NCBI RefSeq assembly: GCF_030697925.1
Contig: NZ_JAUYOJ010000080.1
Coordinates: 97,885-161,884 of the forward strand
Direction of reading: 5' to 3'
Source of the DNA: Phenylobacterium sp.
GTDB taxonomy: Bacteria; Pseudomonadota; Alphaproteobacteria; Caulobacterales; Caulobacteraceae
DNA: 64,000 nt
Numbering within the stretch: the first letter of the stretch is position 1; each line of letters starts with the position of its first letter. The notes beneath the pieces are model-generated. The model was not told where the DNA came from. It saw only the letters and a list, made by a program, of their open reading frames with translations, and searched no databases. Shown piece after piece: positions 1 through 9,496 of this stretch. A program made the translations under genes and the position numbers.

Positions 1-2
1 CC

Positions 3-374
3 TGGGTGGGGCTTTCGTCGTTCCTGCCGCTGATCGCCCTGTCGGCGTGGCTGGAGCCGGGCGCGGCGGCCGTGGCCGTCGCCAGCGGCTGGCCCTTCGT
101 CGCCGCGGTGCTGTTCTCGGGTCTGATCGTCTCGGTGGTCGGCCACACGCTCTATTACGGCCTGATCCAGCGCTATGAGGCCAACCTCATCTCGCCGTTG
201 ACCCTGATGACGCCGCTGGCCACCATCGGGCTCGGAGTCCTGATCACCCATGACCCCTTCGATGCGCGCATGGCCTTCGGGGCCGCCGTGGCGATCGCGG
301 GCGTCCTCATCATCGCCCTGAGGCCCAACCAAGCCATGCTGCTGCTGCTCGCCCTGCGGAACCGCGACAAGTGA
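3..374 (+). CDS. EamA/DMT-family transporter, C-terminal part (5' truncated)
   Basis: The reading frame is already open at the left edge, so the N-terminal half lies outside the window; the first in-frame GTG (position 6) is not a credible start. What is visible is about 120 residues with three to four hydrophobic segments and the pattern typical of the second EamA repeat: a GHTLYYGLI stretch at the start of a helix, then SPLTLMTPL, then a glycine-rich last helix ending in a short basic tail. The family exports metabolites across the inner membrane; the substrate cannot be told. It overlaps the next gene by four bases (GTGA), which suggests translational coupling. Confidence 0.75.
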   Translation, partial: WVGLSSFLPLIALSAWLEPGAAAVAVASGWPFVAAVLFSGLIVSVVGHTLYYGLIQRYEANLISPLTLMTPLATIGLGVLITHDPFDARMAFGAAVAIAGVLIIALRPNQAMLLLLALRNRDK

Positions 375-1090
375 AACTCATCGAGGCCGCCTCGCCCAAC
401 TTCAACGAGCGCCTGGTCCCGCCGGACCTCGTGGTCCTGCACTATACCGGCATGCGCACAGGGCCGGAGGCGCTGGAACGGCTCTGCGCCGCCGACTCCA
501 AGGTGAGCGCCCACTACATGGTCGAGGAGGACGGCCGGGTGTTCCGCCTGGTGCCCGAGGCCCGACGGGCCTGGCATGCGGGGCTGTCGTCCTGGAAGGG
601 CGAGACCGACATCAACGGCCGCTCCATCGGCATCGAAATCGTCAATCCCGGCCACGAGTTCGGCTACCGTCCGTTCCCCGACGCCCAGATCGCCGCGGTG
701 ATCGCGCTGCTGGACGACATCCGCACCCGCTGGGACATCGAGGACGGCCGCATCGTCGGTCACGCCGATGTCGCCCCCGAGCGCAAGGAGGACCCCGGCG
801 AGTTGTTTCCCTGGAAGCGGCTCGCCGAAGCCGGCCACGGCCTGTGGGTCGAGCCCGACGCCGCCCCGGGCCAGCCCCTGGGAGAGGGCGAGGAGGGGGC
901 GGGCGTCTTCGCCCTGCAGGCCGGTTTCACCCGGCTGGGCTATGACTGCGCCCCGTCCGGCAAGTTCGACGCCCACACCGCCGCGGTGGTCCGCGCCTTC
1001 CAGCGGCATTGGCGCCCGGAGAAGGTGGATGGGATCGCGGACGGCATGACCCGCGCCCGGCTGATCGCCCTGCTGCGCGCCGCGGCCTAG
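371..1090 (+). CDS. N-acetylmuramoyl-L-alanine amidase, AmiD/AmpD type with peptidoglycan-binding domain
   Basis: Zn amidase (Amidase_2 fold) that cleaves the MurNAc-L-Ala bond of peptidoglycan or anhydro-muropeptides. The protein has 239 residues. The expected zinc ligands are visible: His24 in the VVLHYTG strand, His131 in VGHADVAP and Asp141 in KEDPGELFPW; Glu89 lies in the IGIEIVN strand. A C-terminal peptidoglycan-binding helical domain follows (about residues 175-239, ending in a pattern with AFQRHWRP). I see no signal peptide or lipobox, so it resembles a cytoplasmic AmpD-like recycling enzyme by location and AmiD by domain order. GTG start inside the stop of the upstream transporter gene. 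Confidence 0.9.
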   Translation: MKLIEAASPNFNERLVPPDLVVLHYTGMRTGPEALERLCAADSKVSAHYMVEEDGRVFRLVPEARRAWHAGLSSWKGETDINGRSIGIEIVNPGHEFGYRPFPDAQIAAVIALLDDIRTRWDIEDGRIVGHADVAPERKEDPGELFPWKRLAEAGHGLWVEPDAAPGQPLGEGEEGAGVFALQAGFTRLGYDCAPSGKFDAHTAAVVRAFQRHWRPEKVDGIADGMTRARLIALLRAAA

Positions 1091-1306
1091 CCGGGCCGTT
1101 CTCGGGCCCGCCGGGCCGGATCGGCGAGGGCCCAAGCTGAGTGGTGAACGGGCACATCGCTGCTCCCTTGCGCGCAATCTGCCCGAAAGGCGGGCGCCGG
1201 TGCGCCGCGCTCAGCGAACATGTTTGACGAACCGGGAATCCACCCATGCTCCGCGGGGGCGACTCGGCGGCTGATCGGGCGGCCGCAATCCCCGGGGAGG
1301 GGCCAC

Positions 1307-2385
1307 TTGGCAAGTGCAGACGCGGGTCTCGTCCCGGAGCGGATTCTCGAGCTTTCGGAGCGGCTGTCGGCCGTGGCCGGCGGCAAGATCGGCGAGATCT
1401 CGGCGATTAACCGTCAGGCGAAGATGCTGGCCATTAACGCCCTGATCACCGCGGCGCGGGCGGGGGAGGCCGGCAAGGGCTTCGCCATCGTCGCCGAGGA
1501 GTTCAAGCGCATCGCCGCGGAGATCGACGAGGTGGCCGGGGCCATGGAGAGCCAGGTGCGAGCCGACCTGGCGGAGCTGTCGGCGGTGGGCGCGGCGATC
1601 CTCTCCCACCTGCGCGGCCAGCGGGTGGCCGACCTGGCGCTGAACGCTATCGAGATCATCGACCGCAATCTCTATGAGAGGACCTGCGACGTGCGCTGGT
1701 GGGCGACGGACTCCGCCGTGGTCGCTTGCGTCGCCGACCCCTCGGAGGCCGCCAGCCGCTTCGCCAGCGACCGGCTGAAGGTGATCCTGGACGCCTACAC
1801 TGTCTATCTGGACCTGTGGATCTGCGACGCCAAGGGCAAGGTGGTGGCCACCGGTCGGCCGCAGCGCTACCGGCCGCGGTCGGGCTCAATGTCTCGCGCG
1901 AGCCCTGGTTCGAGCGGGCCGTTCGCACCCGCTCGGGCGACGAGTTCGTGGCCTGCGACGTGGAGCGGGCCGCGGCGCTGGAGAACGCCCCGGTCGCCAC
2001 CTACGCCACCGCCATTCGCCGGGAGGGCCGTGCCGACGGGGCGGTGCTCGGCGTGCTGGGCATCCACTTCGACTGGAGCCCACAGGCCCACGCGGTGGTC
2101 GACGGCGTGCGGCTGACGGAGGAGGAGCGCGCCTGCTCCCGCGTCCTGCTGCTGGACCACGCCGGCCGTATCCTGGCTTCGTCGGACCGCAAGGGCGAAC
2201 TGGACGAGGTGTTCCGCCTGCCGTCGGACGCCGCCGACCTGGGCAGCTACGCCGCCGACGGCGTCACGGTCGGCTACGCCCTGACTCCGGGCTACGAGAC
2301 CTATCGCGGCCTGGGCTGGTTCGGCTGCATCGCCCAGCGCGAGTCCGGGGCGGGCGCTGGCCGCGCGCGTGGACACGCAGCTTGA
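1307..2385 (+). pseudogene. Methyl-accepting-chemotaxis-like protein with C-terminal Cache-like domain, frameshifted
   Basis: The first frame (TTG at 1307, preceded by GGGGAGGGG) encodes about 190 residues. They include a piece that reads like the tip of an MCP signalling hairpin (INRQAKMLAINALITAARAG, then GKGFAIVAEEFKRIA), followed by a segment with WICDAKGKVVATG, which resembles a Cache sensor strand. Near 1874-1880 the coding potential moves by one base into another frame, which continues with LNVSREPWFERAV and a second Cache-like half up to the stop at 2385. One missing base in ccgcgg (expected ccggcgg) restores a continuous protein of about 360 residues. No membrane helix is seen, so it would be soluble. 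The extreme C-terminus looks low-complexity and may hide a second frame error. An ATG at 1220 is an alternative, less likely start. Confidence 0.6.
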
Positions 2386-2420
2386 CCGCCGCCACCGCAA
2401 CCCTCACTTATCCCCGCGAT

Positions 2421-2800
2421 CAGACGGCCGGGCGGTCGCGGCGGCGCAAGCCGTCGAGGAAAGTCCGGGCTCCACAACGACATGGCGGCGGGTAACGCCC
2501 GCCGAGGGCGACCTCAGGGATAGCGCCACAGAAAGCAAACCGCCCGGACCTCGGTCCGGGTAAGGGTGAAAGGGTGGGGTAAGAGCCCACCGCGGGCCTG
2601 GTGACAGGACCGGCATGGCAAGCCCCGCCAGGAGCAAGACCGAATAGGGACGCTGCGCCCATCTCGCATGGGCAGGACTGTCGTAGGTCCGAGGCGTCCG
2701 GGTAGGTCGCGAGAACCGTCCCGCGAGGGACGGTCCAGAGGAATGATCGCCGCGCCGGTTCGCCGGCGGCACAGAACCCGGCTTATAGGCCGTCTGATCC
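2421..2800 (+). ncRNA. rnpB: RNase P RNA, bacterial class A
   Basis: Catalytic RNA that removes tRNA 5' leaders. The ends pair (P1): cagacggcc at 2421-2429 with ggccgtctg at 2788-2796. The conserved CR-I block GAGGAAAGTCCGGGCTCC lies at about 2456-2473, followed by the region around the AGGGATAGCGCCACAGAAA motif. AGAGGAATGATCGCCGC and the ACAGAACCCGGCTTATAG block (CR-V) come near the 3' end. These are hallmark universally conserved segments of RNase P RNA and their order is correct. Several short open frames on both strands across this region are not genes. Confidence 0.97.
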
Positions 2801-2880
2801 CTTCATCCGTCCACGGTGCTTCGAAAACGCCGGTTATACTTAACGCGTTCGATGTATGTTCTGTGAATTGTTTACGCGCA

Positions 2881-2964
2881 TTAACCATAAGTCGGTGCGA
2901 CATCTTTGAATTTGCGTGAAATCACCACCTAGAGTCATTGTTTCCCAATTGATCCCATGTTAAC
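2881..2964 (+). promoter_or_regulatory. Putative dcw-operon promoter region: CtrA half-sites and a GANTC site upstream of mraZ
   Basis: The roughly 280 bases between rnpB and mraZ are noticeably more AT-rich than the surroundings. They hold a TTAACCAT (2881-2888), which matches the CtrA half-site, further TTAAC copies at about 2840 and 2960, and a CcrM-type GANTC site (GAGTC, 2932-2936). No full TTAA-N7-TTAA box is present. The region probably carries the main promoter of the mraZ cluster; CtrA control is inference. Confidence 0.4.
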
Positions 2965-3077
2965 CCAATCATCGTCCGCTGAGGTATGGGGCGCGTCGCG
3001 GCGGGGCGGGGCGCGTGAGCCATCCGAAGGCGGGGAGGGGCGGCCCATTCGGGGCCGCCGATTGGGGTTTCGGCGGG

Positions 3078-3542
3078 ATGTTTCTCTCGACATTCGAGAA
3101 ACAATTGGACGCCAAGCGGCGCATCGTTGTGCCGCAGGAGTTTCGCGCCCTGGTCTCTGGCCCCTTCGACGGAATCATCTGCTTTCCATCCATTGAAGCC
3201 GATTGCATCGAGGGCGGCGGGAAAGCCTTGTTCGACCGCTACCTGTCGCTGATCGAAGAGATGCCGTTCGGCGACCCAACGCGCTCGGCGCTGGAATTCT
3301 CCGTCCTGGGCGGCCAGGCGAAGATGAGCTTCGACACCGCCGGTCGCATCACCCTGCCCGAACAGCTCTGCGACATGTTCGGTCTCACCGACGAGGTTGT
3401 CCTGGTGGGCCTCGGGGACCGGTTCCAGATCTGGGAGCGGGAGGCCTTCCAAGGCTATCGCGCCGCCCAGCGCGAACTGGCCCGCGAGGGCCTGGCCCAG
3501 CTCCGCGCCCAGCAGCGCGCCGCCAAGCTGGGGGTGGCCTGA
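3078..3542 (+). CDS. mraZ: MraZ, transcriptional regulator of the division/cell wall cluster
   Basis: AbrB-like DNA-binding protein that usually opens the dcw cluster and represses it. The protein starts with [15 protein letters not shown], the usual MraZ N-terminus, and the second half repeats the fold ([16 protein letters not shown]). The length of 154 residues is normal. I chose ATG 3078 because homologues begin at this MFL; a GTG at 3015 would add 21 residues without family support. It is followed after one base by rsmH. G-rich direct repeats lie just upstream (about 2987-3057) and could include MraZ operators, which are known to be short G-rich direct repeats in other bacteria. Confidence 0.95.
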   Translation: MFLSTFEKQLDAKRRIVVPQEFRALVSGPFDGIICFPSIEADCIEGGGKALFDRYLSLIEEMPFGDPTRSALEFSVLGGQAKMSFDTAGRITLPEQLCDMFGLTDEVVLVGLGDRFQIWEREAFQGYRAAQRELAREGLAQLRAQQRAAKLGVA

Positions 3543-3543
3543 C

Positions 3544-4476
3544 TTGGACGACGCCCCCCATGTCTCGGTCCTGCTCGATGAAGTCGTCGCGGCCCTGGAG
3601 CCCGGCCCCGGCAAGCTGATCGTCGACGGCACCTTCGGGGCCGGAGGCTATTCCCGCGCCCTGCTGGCCACCGGCGCCCAGGTGACGGCCTTCGACCGCG
3701 ACCCCAGCGCCGCGCGCTTCGCCGAGGGTCTGGGCGACCGGTTCCGGCTGATCGAGGCCTGCTTCTCGGAGATGGACGAGGAACTTGGCGAGGCCGCCGT
3801 CGACGGCGTGGCTCTCGATCTCGGCGTCTCCTCCATGCAGATCGACGAGGCCGAGCGCGGCTTCTCGTTCATGCGCGACGGCCCGCTGGACATGCGCATG
3901 GGCGCTGACGGTCCGACGGCCGCCGACCTGGTCAACACCGCCGAGCCGGCCGAGCTGGCGCGGATTTTCTGGGTCTATGGCGAGGAGCGCGAGTCCCGAC
4001 GGATCGCCCGGGCCATCGTGCGGCGGCGCGAGACCGAACCCTTCACCCGCACCCTGGACCTGGCCGAGCACATCGAGCGCGCCCTGGGCGGCCGTCGCGG
4101 TGCCAAGGTGCATCCAGCGACCCGCGCCTTCCAGGGCCTGCGGATCGCGGTCAATGACGAACTGGCCGAGCTGGAGGCAGGCCTGGTGGCCGCCGAGCAT
4201 GTGCTGAAGGCCGGTGGCCGGCTGGCGGTGGTCACCTTCCACTCGCTGGAGGACCGGATCGTGAAGGCCTTCTTCACCGTCCGCGCCGGCAAGACCCCTG
4301 GCGGCTCGCGCCACGCGCCCCCGGTGGAGGCCAAGGGTCAGCCCAGTTTCAACCTGCTGTTCAATGGCGCCCACGCCCCGTCCGACGACGAGGTCCGGGC
4401 CAATCCGCGCGCCCGCTCGGCCAAGCTGCGCGCGGCCGTGCGCACCGAGGCCCCGGTCTGGAGGGAAGCCGCATGA
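3544..4476 (+). CDS. rsmH: 16S rRNA (cytosine-1402-N4)-methyltransferase RsmH
   Basis: SAM-dependent enzyme that methylates N4 of C1402 in the 16S rRNA decoding centre; long known as MraW and almost always the second gene of the dcw cluster. Visible family features are the N-terminal HVSVLLDEV, the SAM loop [11 protein letters not shown], the [10 protein letters not shown] block, [15 protein letters not shown] and the C-terminal [10 protein letters not shown]. The start is TTG at 3544, two bases after the mraZ stop. The only ATG nearby is in another frame, and the open frame extending upstream to 3397 lies over mraZ. 310 residues, the usual length. It overlaps ftsL by ATGA. Confidence 0.95.
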   Translation: MDDAPHVSVLLDEVVAALEPGPGKLIVDGTFGAGGYSRALLATGAQVTAFDRDPSAARFAEGLGDRFRLIEACFSEMDEELGEAAVDGVALDLGVSSMQIDEAERGFSFMRDGPLDMRMGADGPTAADLVNTAEPAELARIFWVYGEERESRRIARAIVRRRETEPFTRTLDLAEHIERALGGRRGAKVHPATRAFQGLRIAVNDELAELEAGLVAAEHVLKAGGRLAVVTFHSLEDRIVKAFFTVRAGKTPGGSRHAPPVEAKGQPSFNLLFNGAHAPSDDEVRANPRARSAKLRAAVRTEAPVWREAA

Positions 4477-4913
4477 GTGTTTTCAGCCGTAAGATCAGGG
4501 GATTCCGACTGGTCGACGTGGTCGCCGCGGGCCTGCTGGTGGCGATCATCCTGTCGGTCTACCTGGCCAAGACCATCGCCGGGGGCGAGCGGACCGAGAT
4601 CGCCACGGTGGAGAAGCAGATCGAGGCCGAGCGCGACCGCATCCGCCTGCTGCAGGCCGAGGTCGCCCACCTGGAGCAGCCCTCGCGGATCGAGCAGCTC
4701 TCGGCCGCCCACCTGGGCATGGCGCCGATGGCGGCCAAGAACGAGATCACCCCCGAGACCCTGGGCGACGTCATGCTCGCCGCCCAGCTCAAGGCCGCGA
4801 CCGCCAAGCGTGCGGCCGAGCCTCCCAAGGTCGAGGTCGCCGCCCCGGTCGAACCGGCCGCCAAGCCGCTGACCCAGGTTGCGCGCGTCAGCATCCCGGG
4901 CGTGCAGCAATGA
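4473..4913 (+). CDS. ftsL: Cell division protein FtsL
   Basis: Bitopic inner-membrane division protein that forms a coiled-coil complex with FtsB and FtsQ and activates septal synthesis by FtsWI. 146 residues: a short basic N-terminus, one membrane helix (about 14-36, [20 protein letters not shown]), then a charged coiled coil (about 40-75) with heptad leucines and the typical [12 protein letters not shown] end. A proline/alanine-rich periplasmic tail of about 50 residues follows, which makes it longer than enterobacterial FtsL. ATGA overlaps at both ends place it in a tightly coupled rsmH-ftsL-ftsI unit. Confidence 0.9.
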   Translation: MSVFSRKIRGFRLVDVVAAGLLVAIILSVYLAKTIAGGERTEIATVEKQIEAERDRIRLLQAEVAHLEQPSRIEQLSAAHLGMAPMAAKNEITPETLGDVMLAAQLKAATAKRAAEPPKVEVAAPVEPAAKPLTQVARVSIPGVQQ

Positions 4914-6652
4914 CCATGGCCCATCCGTCCTTCCAGCCGCCGGGCTGGCGCTGGCTGAAGGCCCAGGTCTGGGGCCTGGAGCATGCCTTCGAGCGCGCCA
5001 AGGCGGCGGGCAAGGCAGAGGACGACACCCGCATCCGCATCTTCTTCGTCCTGGCCCTGTTCTCGGCCAGCTTTCTGACGCTGGCCATCGGCGCCACCAA
5101 CTCCGCGGTGTTCTCCAACCTCGGACGCGGCGATGGCGGCGCGGCGGCGGTCGGTTCGGCGCGGGCCGACCTGGTGGACCGCAACGGCGCCATGCTGGCC
5201 GCCGACCTACTGCACTACGGGCTCTACATCGATCCGCAGGAGATCTGGGACAAGGGCGAGGTCCGTCGCGCCTTGCTCGGCTCCATCCCCTCGCTCACCC
5301 CCGCGCGGCTGAACAGGGCGCTCAACGGCCAGCGCCGCACCTTCGTGCTGGGCGGGCTGACGCCTGAGTCCCGGGCCAGGGTCCATGCGCTCGGCCTGCC
5401 GGGGGTCACCTTCGAACGCGAGGAGCGCCGGGTTTATCCCCTGGGCCAGACCGCGGCGCACCTGATCGGCTTCGCCGACACCGGCGGGGTCGGGCTGGCC
5501 GGCGCCGAGCGGGCGCTGAACGACCTCGCCCACCAGAACGCCGCCGCGGGTGCGCCGGTGGCCCTGTCCATCGACCTGCGGGTCCAGGCCGCCCTCGAGG
5601 ACGAGCTCTACAAGGCCGCCACGCTGCATCAGGTGAAGGGCGCCGTCGGCATCGTCACCAACGTCCACACCGGCGAGATCCTAGGCGTGGCGAGCTATCC
5701 GACCTTCGATCCCAACCAGGCGGGGAAGAGCTCGCCGGACGCCCTGACGAACCGGGCCGCGGCCTCGGTCTACGAGATGGGCTCCACCTTCAAGGTGTTC
5801 ACCGTGGCGCTGGGCCTGGATTCCGGGACCGCGACCCTGGCCTCGACCTTCGACGCGCGCGCGCCGCTGACCATGAACGGCCGGACGATCCGCGACTACC
5901 ACGCCGAGAACAAGGTGATGTCAGTGTCAGACATCTTCATCCACTCGTCCAACATCGGCACCACCAAGCTGGCCCTGCAAGCCGGCTCCGGCACGGTGCA
6001 GAAATATTACAAGGCTTTCGGCCTGACCACGGCCGCGCCGGTAGAGCTGCGCGAGAGCGCCAAGCCGATCGTGCCGCGCCGCTGGGACGACAATGATGTG
6101 GCCTCGACCTCGTTCGGCCACGCGATATCGGTCTCGCCGCTGGCCGTGGCCGCAGGCATGGGCTCGGTCCTCAATGGCGGGACCTATGTGCCGCTGACCA
6201 TCCGGCCGGTGAAGCCCGGCTTCCGGCCAAAGGGCGCGCGCGCGGTCTCCGAGGAGACCTCCCGCGCCATGCTGGACCTGATGCGGGTCAACGTGGTGCG
6301 CGGCACCGGCGGCAAGGCCAATGCGCCAGGCATGCGGGTGGGCGGTAAGACGGGTTCGGCCAACAAGGTGATCGGCGGGCGCTACTCGAACAACATCCTC
6401 GTCTCGTCCTTCGCGGCGGTGTTTCCCACCGACGGCCCGCTGGACGCCGACCGCTATTTCGTGCTGATCCTCATGGACGAACCCAAGGGCACGTCGGAGA
6501 CCTACGGCTTTGCCACCGGCGGCTGGACGGCCGCTCCGGCGGCGGGCCGGGTGATCGACCGCATCGGACCGTTCCTGGGCGTCGACCGCCGCCCCGAGGT
6601 GGTGGGAACGACGCCGGCCGAGGCCGTGGTGCCGATCGAGAGCGAGCACTGA
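4910..6652 (+). CDS. ftsI: Penicillin-binding protein FtsI (PBP3), septal transpeptidase
   Basis: Class B PBP that cross-links septal peptidoglycan together with FtsW. 580 residues: a cytoplasmic N-terminus, one membrane anchor (about 43-62), a PBP dimerisation domain, then the transpeptidase domain. The three active-site motifs are in place: STFK (Ser292-Lys295), SSN (346-348) and KTG (480-482). The N-terminal cytoplasmic part (about 40 residues) is longer than in enterobacteria. It overlaps ftsL by ATGA and murE by one base. Confidence 0.96.
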   Translation: MTMAHPSFQPPGWRWLKAQVWGLEHAFERAKAAGKAEDDTRIRIFFVLALFSASFLTLAIGATNSAVFSNLGRGDGGAAAVGSARADLVDRNGAMLAADLLHYGLYIDPQEIWDKGEVRRALLGSIPSLTPARLNRALNGQRRTFVLGGLTPESRARVHALGLPGVTFEREERRVYPLGQTAAHLIGFADTGGVGLAGAERALNDLAHQNAAAGAPVALSIDLRVQAALEDELYKAATLHQVKGAVGIVTNVHTGEILGVASYPTFDPNQAGKSSPDALTNRAAASVYEMGSTFKVFTVALGLDSGTATLASTFDARAPLTMNGRTIRDYHAENKVMSVSDIFIHSSNIGTTKLALQAGSGTVQKYYKAFGLTTAAPVELRESAKPIVPRRWDDNDVASTSFGHAISVSPLAVAAGMGSVLNGGTYVPLTIRPVKPGFRPKGARAVSEETSRAMLDLMRVNVVRGTGGKANAPGMRVGGKTGSANKVIGGRYSNNILVSSFAAVFPTDGPLDADRYFVLILMDEPKGTSETYGFATGGWTAAPAAGRVIDRIGPFLGVDRRPEVVGTTPAEAVVPIESEH

Positions 6653-8106
6653 TGAGCCGGCGTCTCTCAGACTTGGTAGCCCGAGATCTCGCCGAAGATC
6701 CGGCGATCGAGGGCGTCACCGCCGACAGCCGCAAGGTGCGTCCGGGCTTCCTGTTCGCGGCCCTGCCAGGCTCGAAGGTCGACGGGCGCGAGTTCGCGGC
6801 CAAGGCCGTGGCGGGCGGCGCCGTGGCGGTGATCTCCGGCGAGGACATTCCAGGCCTCGGCGTTCCGGTGATCGTCGTCGCCGATCCGCGCCGTGCCTAT
6901 GCGCTGGCCGCCCGCGCCTTCTGGGGCGCGCAGCCGCCCGTGGTGGTGGCGGTGACGGGCACCAACGGCAAGACCTCGGTCGCCGCCTTCTGCCGCCAGA
7001 TCTTCAACCGCGCGGGCCGCAAGGCCGCCAGCATGGGCACGCTTGGCGTTCGCGCCACGGGCCCGAGCCTGGACGTGCAGCTGACTCCGCCCGGCCTGAC
7101 CACCCCCGACGCGGCCGACGTGGCCGAGCTGATGGCCAGGCTCGCCGGCCTGGGCGTGACCCACCTGGCGCTGGAGGCCTCCTCGCACGGGGTGGACCAG
7201 CGTCGCCTCGACGGGGCCGAGCTGACGGCCGCGGGATTCCTGAACCTGACCCAGGACCACCTCGACTATCACGGCACCATGGGCGTCTATCGCGAGGCCA
7301 AGCTGCGGCTGTTCAACGCCCTGCTGCCGCGCGGACGCACCGCTGTCCTGAACAGCGACTCCGACGCCTACGAGGCCTTCGCCAGCGCCGCGGTCACCTC
7401 GGGCCAGACCGTCATGTCGGTCGGGGCGGCGGGGCAGGGCCTGGTCCTGCTGGCCCGGACGCCGACCCCCGAGGGCCAGGCGCTGAAGATCGGCTTCAAG
7501 GACAGGATCTACGACGTGCGACTGCCGCTGGTCGGCGGTTATCAGGCGTCCAATGTCCTGGTGGCCGCGGGCTTGTGCATCGCCGCGGGCGAGGACCCAG
7601 CGACGGTGATGGCCGCGCTGGAGACCCTGGAAGGCGCGCCGGGCCGGCTGCAGCACGTCGGGGCGGGGCTGCGCGGCGGCGAGGCCTATGTGGACTATGC
7701 CCATACCCCTGACGGGCTGGAGACGGTGCTCCAGGCCCTGCGGCCGCACGTTGAGGGCCGGCTGATCGTGGTGTTCGGCGCCGGCGGCGACCGCGACAAG
7801 GCCAAGCGCCCGCTGATGGGCGCGGCGGCGGCCAACCATGCCGACATCGCCATCGTCACCGACGACAATCCGCGCAGCGAGGCCCCGGCCGAGATCCGGG
7901 CCCAGGTCCTGGCCGGCGCCCCTGGCGCCAGGGAGATCGGCGACCGCCGCAAGGCCATCCAGGCCGCCGTCGCCCTGATGGCCAAGGGCGATGTCCTGGT
8001 GGTGGCCGGCAAGGGCCACGAGCAGGGCCAGACCATCGCCGGCGTGGTCCATCCCTTCGACGACGTGACCGAGGTCGCCACCGCCCTGGAGCCTGTCCAT
8101 GGCTGA
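6652..8106 (+). CDS. murE: UDP-MurNAc-tripeptide synthetase MurE (meso-diaminopimelate adding)
   Basis: Cytoplasmic ATP-dependent ligase that adds the third stem amino acid to UDP-MurNAc-L-Ala-D-Glu. Three Mur ligase domains are visible. The ATP loop is GTNGKTS at residues 103-109, the central domain has NLTQDHLDYHG, and the C-terminal domain carries DNPR at 405-408, the motif that marks meso-diaminopimelate as the substrate rather than lysine. 484 residues is normal. The TGATG junction couples it to ftsI, and its last eight bases overlap murF. Confidence 0.96.
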   Translation: MSRRLSDLVARDLAEDPAIEGVTADSRKVRPGFLFAALPGSKVDGREFAAKAVAGGAVAVISGEDIPGLGVPVIVVADPRRAYALAARAFWGAQPPVVVAVTGTNGKTSVAAFCRQIFNRAGRKAASMGTLGVRATGPSLDVQLTPPGLTTPDAADVAELMARLAGLGVTHLALEASSHGVDQRRLDGAELTAAGFLNLTQDHLDYHGTMGVYREAKLRLFNALLPRGRTAVLNSDSDAYEAFASAAVTSGQTVMSVGAAGQGLVLLARTPTPEGQALKIGFKDRIYDVRLPLVGGYQASNVLVAAGLCIAAGEDPATVMAALETLEGAPGRLQHVGAGLRGGEAYVDYAHTPDGLETVLQALRPHVEGRLIVVFGAGGDRDKAKRPLMGAAAANHADIAIVTDDNPRSEAPAEIRAQVLAGAPGAREIGDRRKAIQAAVALMAKGDVLVVAGKGHEQGQTIAGVVHPFDDVTEVATALEPVHG

Positions 8107-9496
8107 GCCGCTCTGGACCGCCGAGGAGATCGCCAAGGCCGTCGACGGTAAGGTTACCGGCGACGACTTCGCCGTGCACGGGGTCTCCATCGACACCCGC
8201 TCCATCGAGACCGGCGACCTGTTCGTCGCCCTGGCCGGGGTGCGCGACGGCCACGAGTTCGTCAGCCAGGCCCTGGCGGCCGGGGCCACGGGCTCGCTGG
8301 CGTCTCGGCCGATCGAAGGCTCGGCCGTGATGGTGGAAGATACCTTCAAGGCATTGGAAAAACTGGGGGAAGCAGCTCGCGATCGAGCGCCTCGGGCGCG
8401 GCGCGGCGCGGTCACCGGTTCGGTCGGTAAGACCAGCGTCGCCCAGGCCGTCCGGGCCGGACTGATGCTGGCAGGCAAGGGCCATTCGTCGGTCAAGAGC
8501 TACAACAACCATATCGGCGTTCCGCTGACCCTGGCGCGGATGCCGCGCGACACCGAGCGCGCAGTGTTCGAGATCGGCATGAACCACGAGGGCGAGATCG
8601 CGCCGCTATCGCGCTTCGTCCGACCCCACGCCGTGGCGATCACCACGGTGGGCCCCGTGCATGTGGAGAACTTCCCGGACGGCGAGGCGGGCGTGGCCCG
8701 CGCTAAGGCCGAGATCTTCGCCGGCATCGAGCCGGGCGGCGTGGCGGTGCTGAACGCCGACAACAAGTGGTTCGAGCTCTTGAGCGCCGAGGCCCGCAAG
8801 GCCGGGGCGGAGGTCCGCAGCTTCGGCTCCGGCGAGGCCTGCGACGCGCGGCTGATCGACTTCCAGCCCCAATCCGGTCACGCGATGGTCCAGGCTCGCC
8901 TGCACGGCAAGGCGCTCGACTTCCCGATCCTGCAGACCGGCTTCCACTGGGGCCCCAACAGCATGGCCGTGCTGCTGATGCTGGAGGCGCTGGACGTCGA
9001 CCTGGGCGACAGCCTGGCGGCGTTGGGCAGCTTCGAGCCCCTGGCCGGCCGCGGGGCGGAACGTCAGATCCGGCTGCCGGCCGGCGCCTTCACCTTGATC
9101 GACGAGAGCTACAACGCCAATCCGATCTCCATGGCCGCGGCCTTCGCCTCGCTGGGCGCGCGCAAGCCCGCGGGGCGGCGGATCGTCGCGCTCACCGACA
9201 TGCTGGAATTGGGCGCCGAAGGCCCCGCATTCCACGCGGGGCTGGCCGAACCGCTAGCGAGCGCCAGGGTCGACCTGGTCTTTTGCGCAGGCCCCCTGAT
9301 GAAATCGCTGTGGGACGCCCTTCCGTCGACTCGGCGCGGGGGCTACGCCGAGACAGCGGCCGAGCTTGGGCCGCTGGTCGCCCAGGCCGCAGAGCCTGGC
9401 GACCTTGTGATGGTCAAGGGTTCGAACGGCTCGAAAGCCGGTGCGGTGACCGCCGCGCTGACGCTGCTCGACGCGCGTTCCGGGGAGGCGGGCTGA
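8099..9496 (+). CDS. murF: UDP-MurNAc-tripeptide:D-Ala-D-Ala ligase MurF
   Basis: Adds D-alanyl-D-alanine to the UDP-MurNAc-tripeptide in the cytoplasm and completes the pentapeptide. 465 residues with the Mur ligase layout: an N-terminal substrate domain ([20 protein letters not shown]), a P-loop GSVGKTS at 107-113, [14 protein letters not shown] shortly after (a MurF signature), and a C-terminal domain with [12 protein letters not shown]. The start overlaps murE by eight bases and its stop overlaps the mraY start by one base. Confidence 0.96.
   Translation: MAEPLWTAEEIAKAVDGKVTGDDFAVHGVSIDTRSIETGDLFVALAGVRDGHEFVSQALAAGATGSLASRPIEGSAVMVEDTFKALEKLGEAARDRAPRARRGAVTGSVGKTSVAQAVRAGLMLAGKGHSSVKSYNNHIGVPLTLARMPRDTERAVFEIGMNHEGEIAPLSRFVRPHAVAITTVGPVHVENFPDGEAGVARAKAEIFAGIEPGGVAVLNADNKWFELLSAEARKAGAEVRSFGSGEACDARLIDFQPQSGHAMVQARLHGKALDFPILQTGFHWGPNSMAVLLMLEALDVDLGDSLAALGSFEPLAGRGAERQIRLPAGAFTLIDESYNANPISMAAAFASLGARKPAGRRIVALTDMLELGAEGPAFHAGLAEPLASARVDLVFCAGPLMKSLWDALPSTRRGGYAETAAELGPLVAQAAEPGDLVMVKGSNGSKAGAVTAALTLLDARSGEAG

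Noticed and set aside
2404..2919. Several short open frames on both strands over the rnpB region
   Set aside because: They lie on the RNase P RNA, whose conserved blocks explain the sequence.
3015..3077. Upstream GTG as mraZ start
   Set aside because: It would add 21 residues not found in MraZ proteins, which begin at the MFLS methionine used here.
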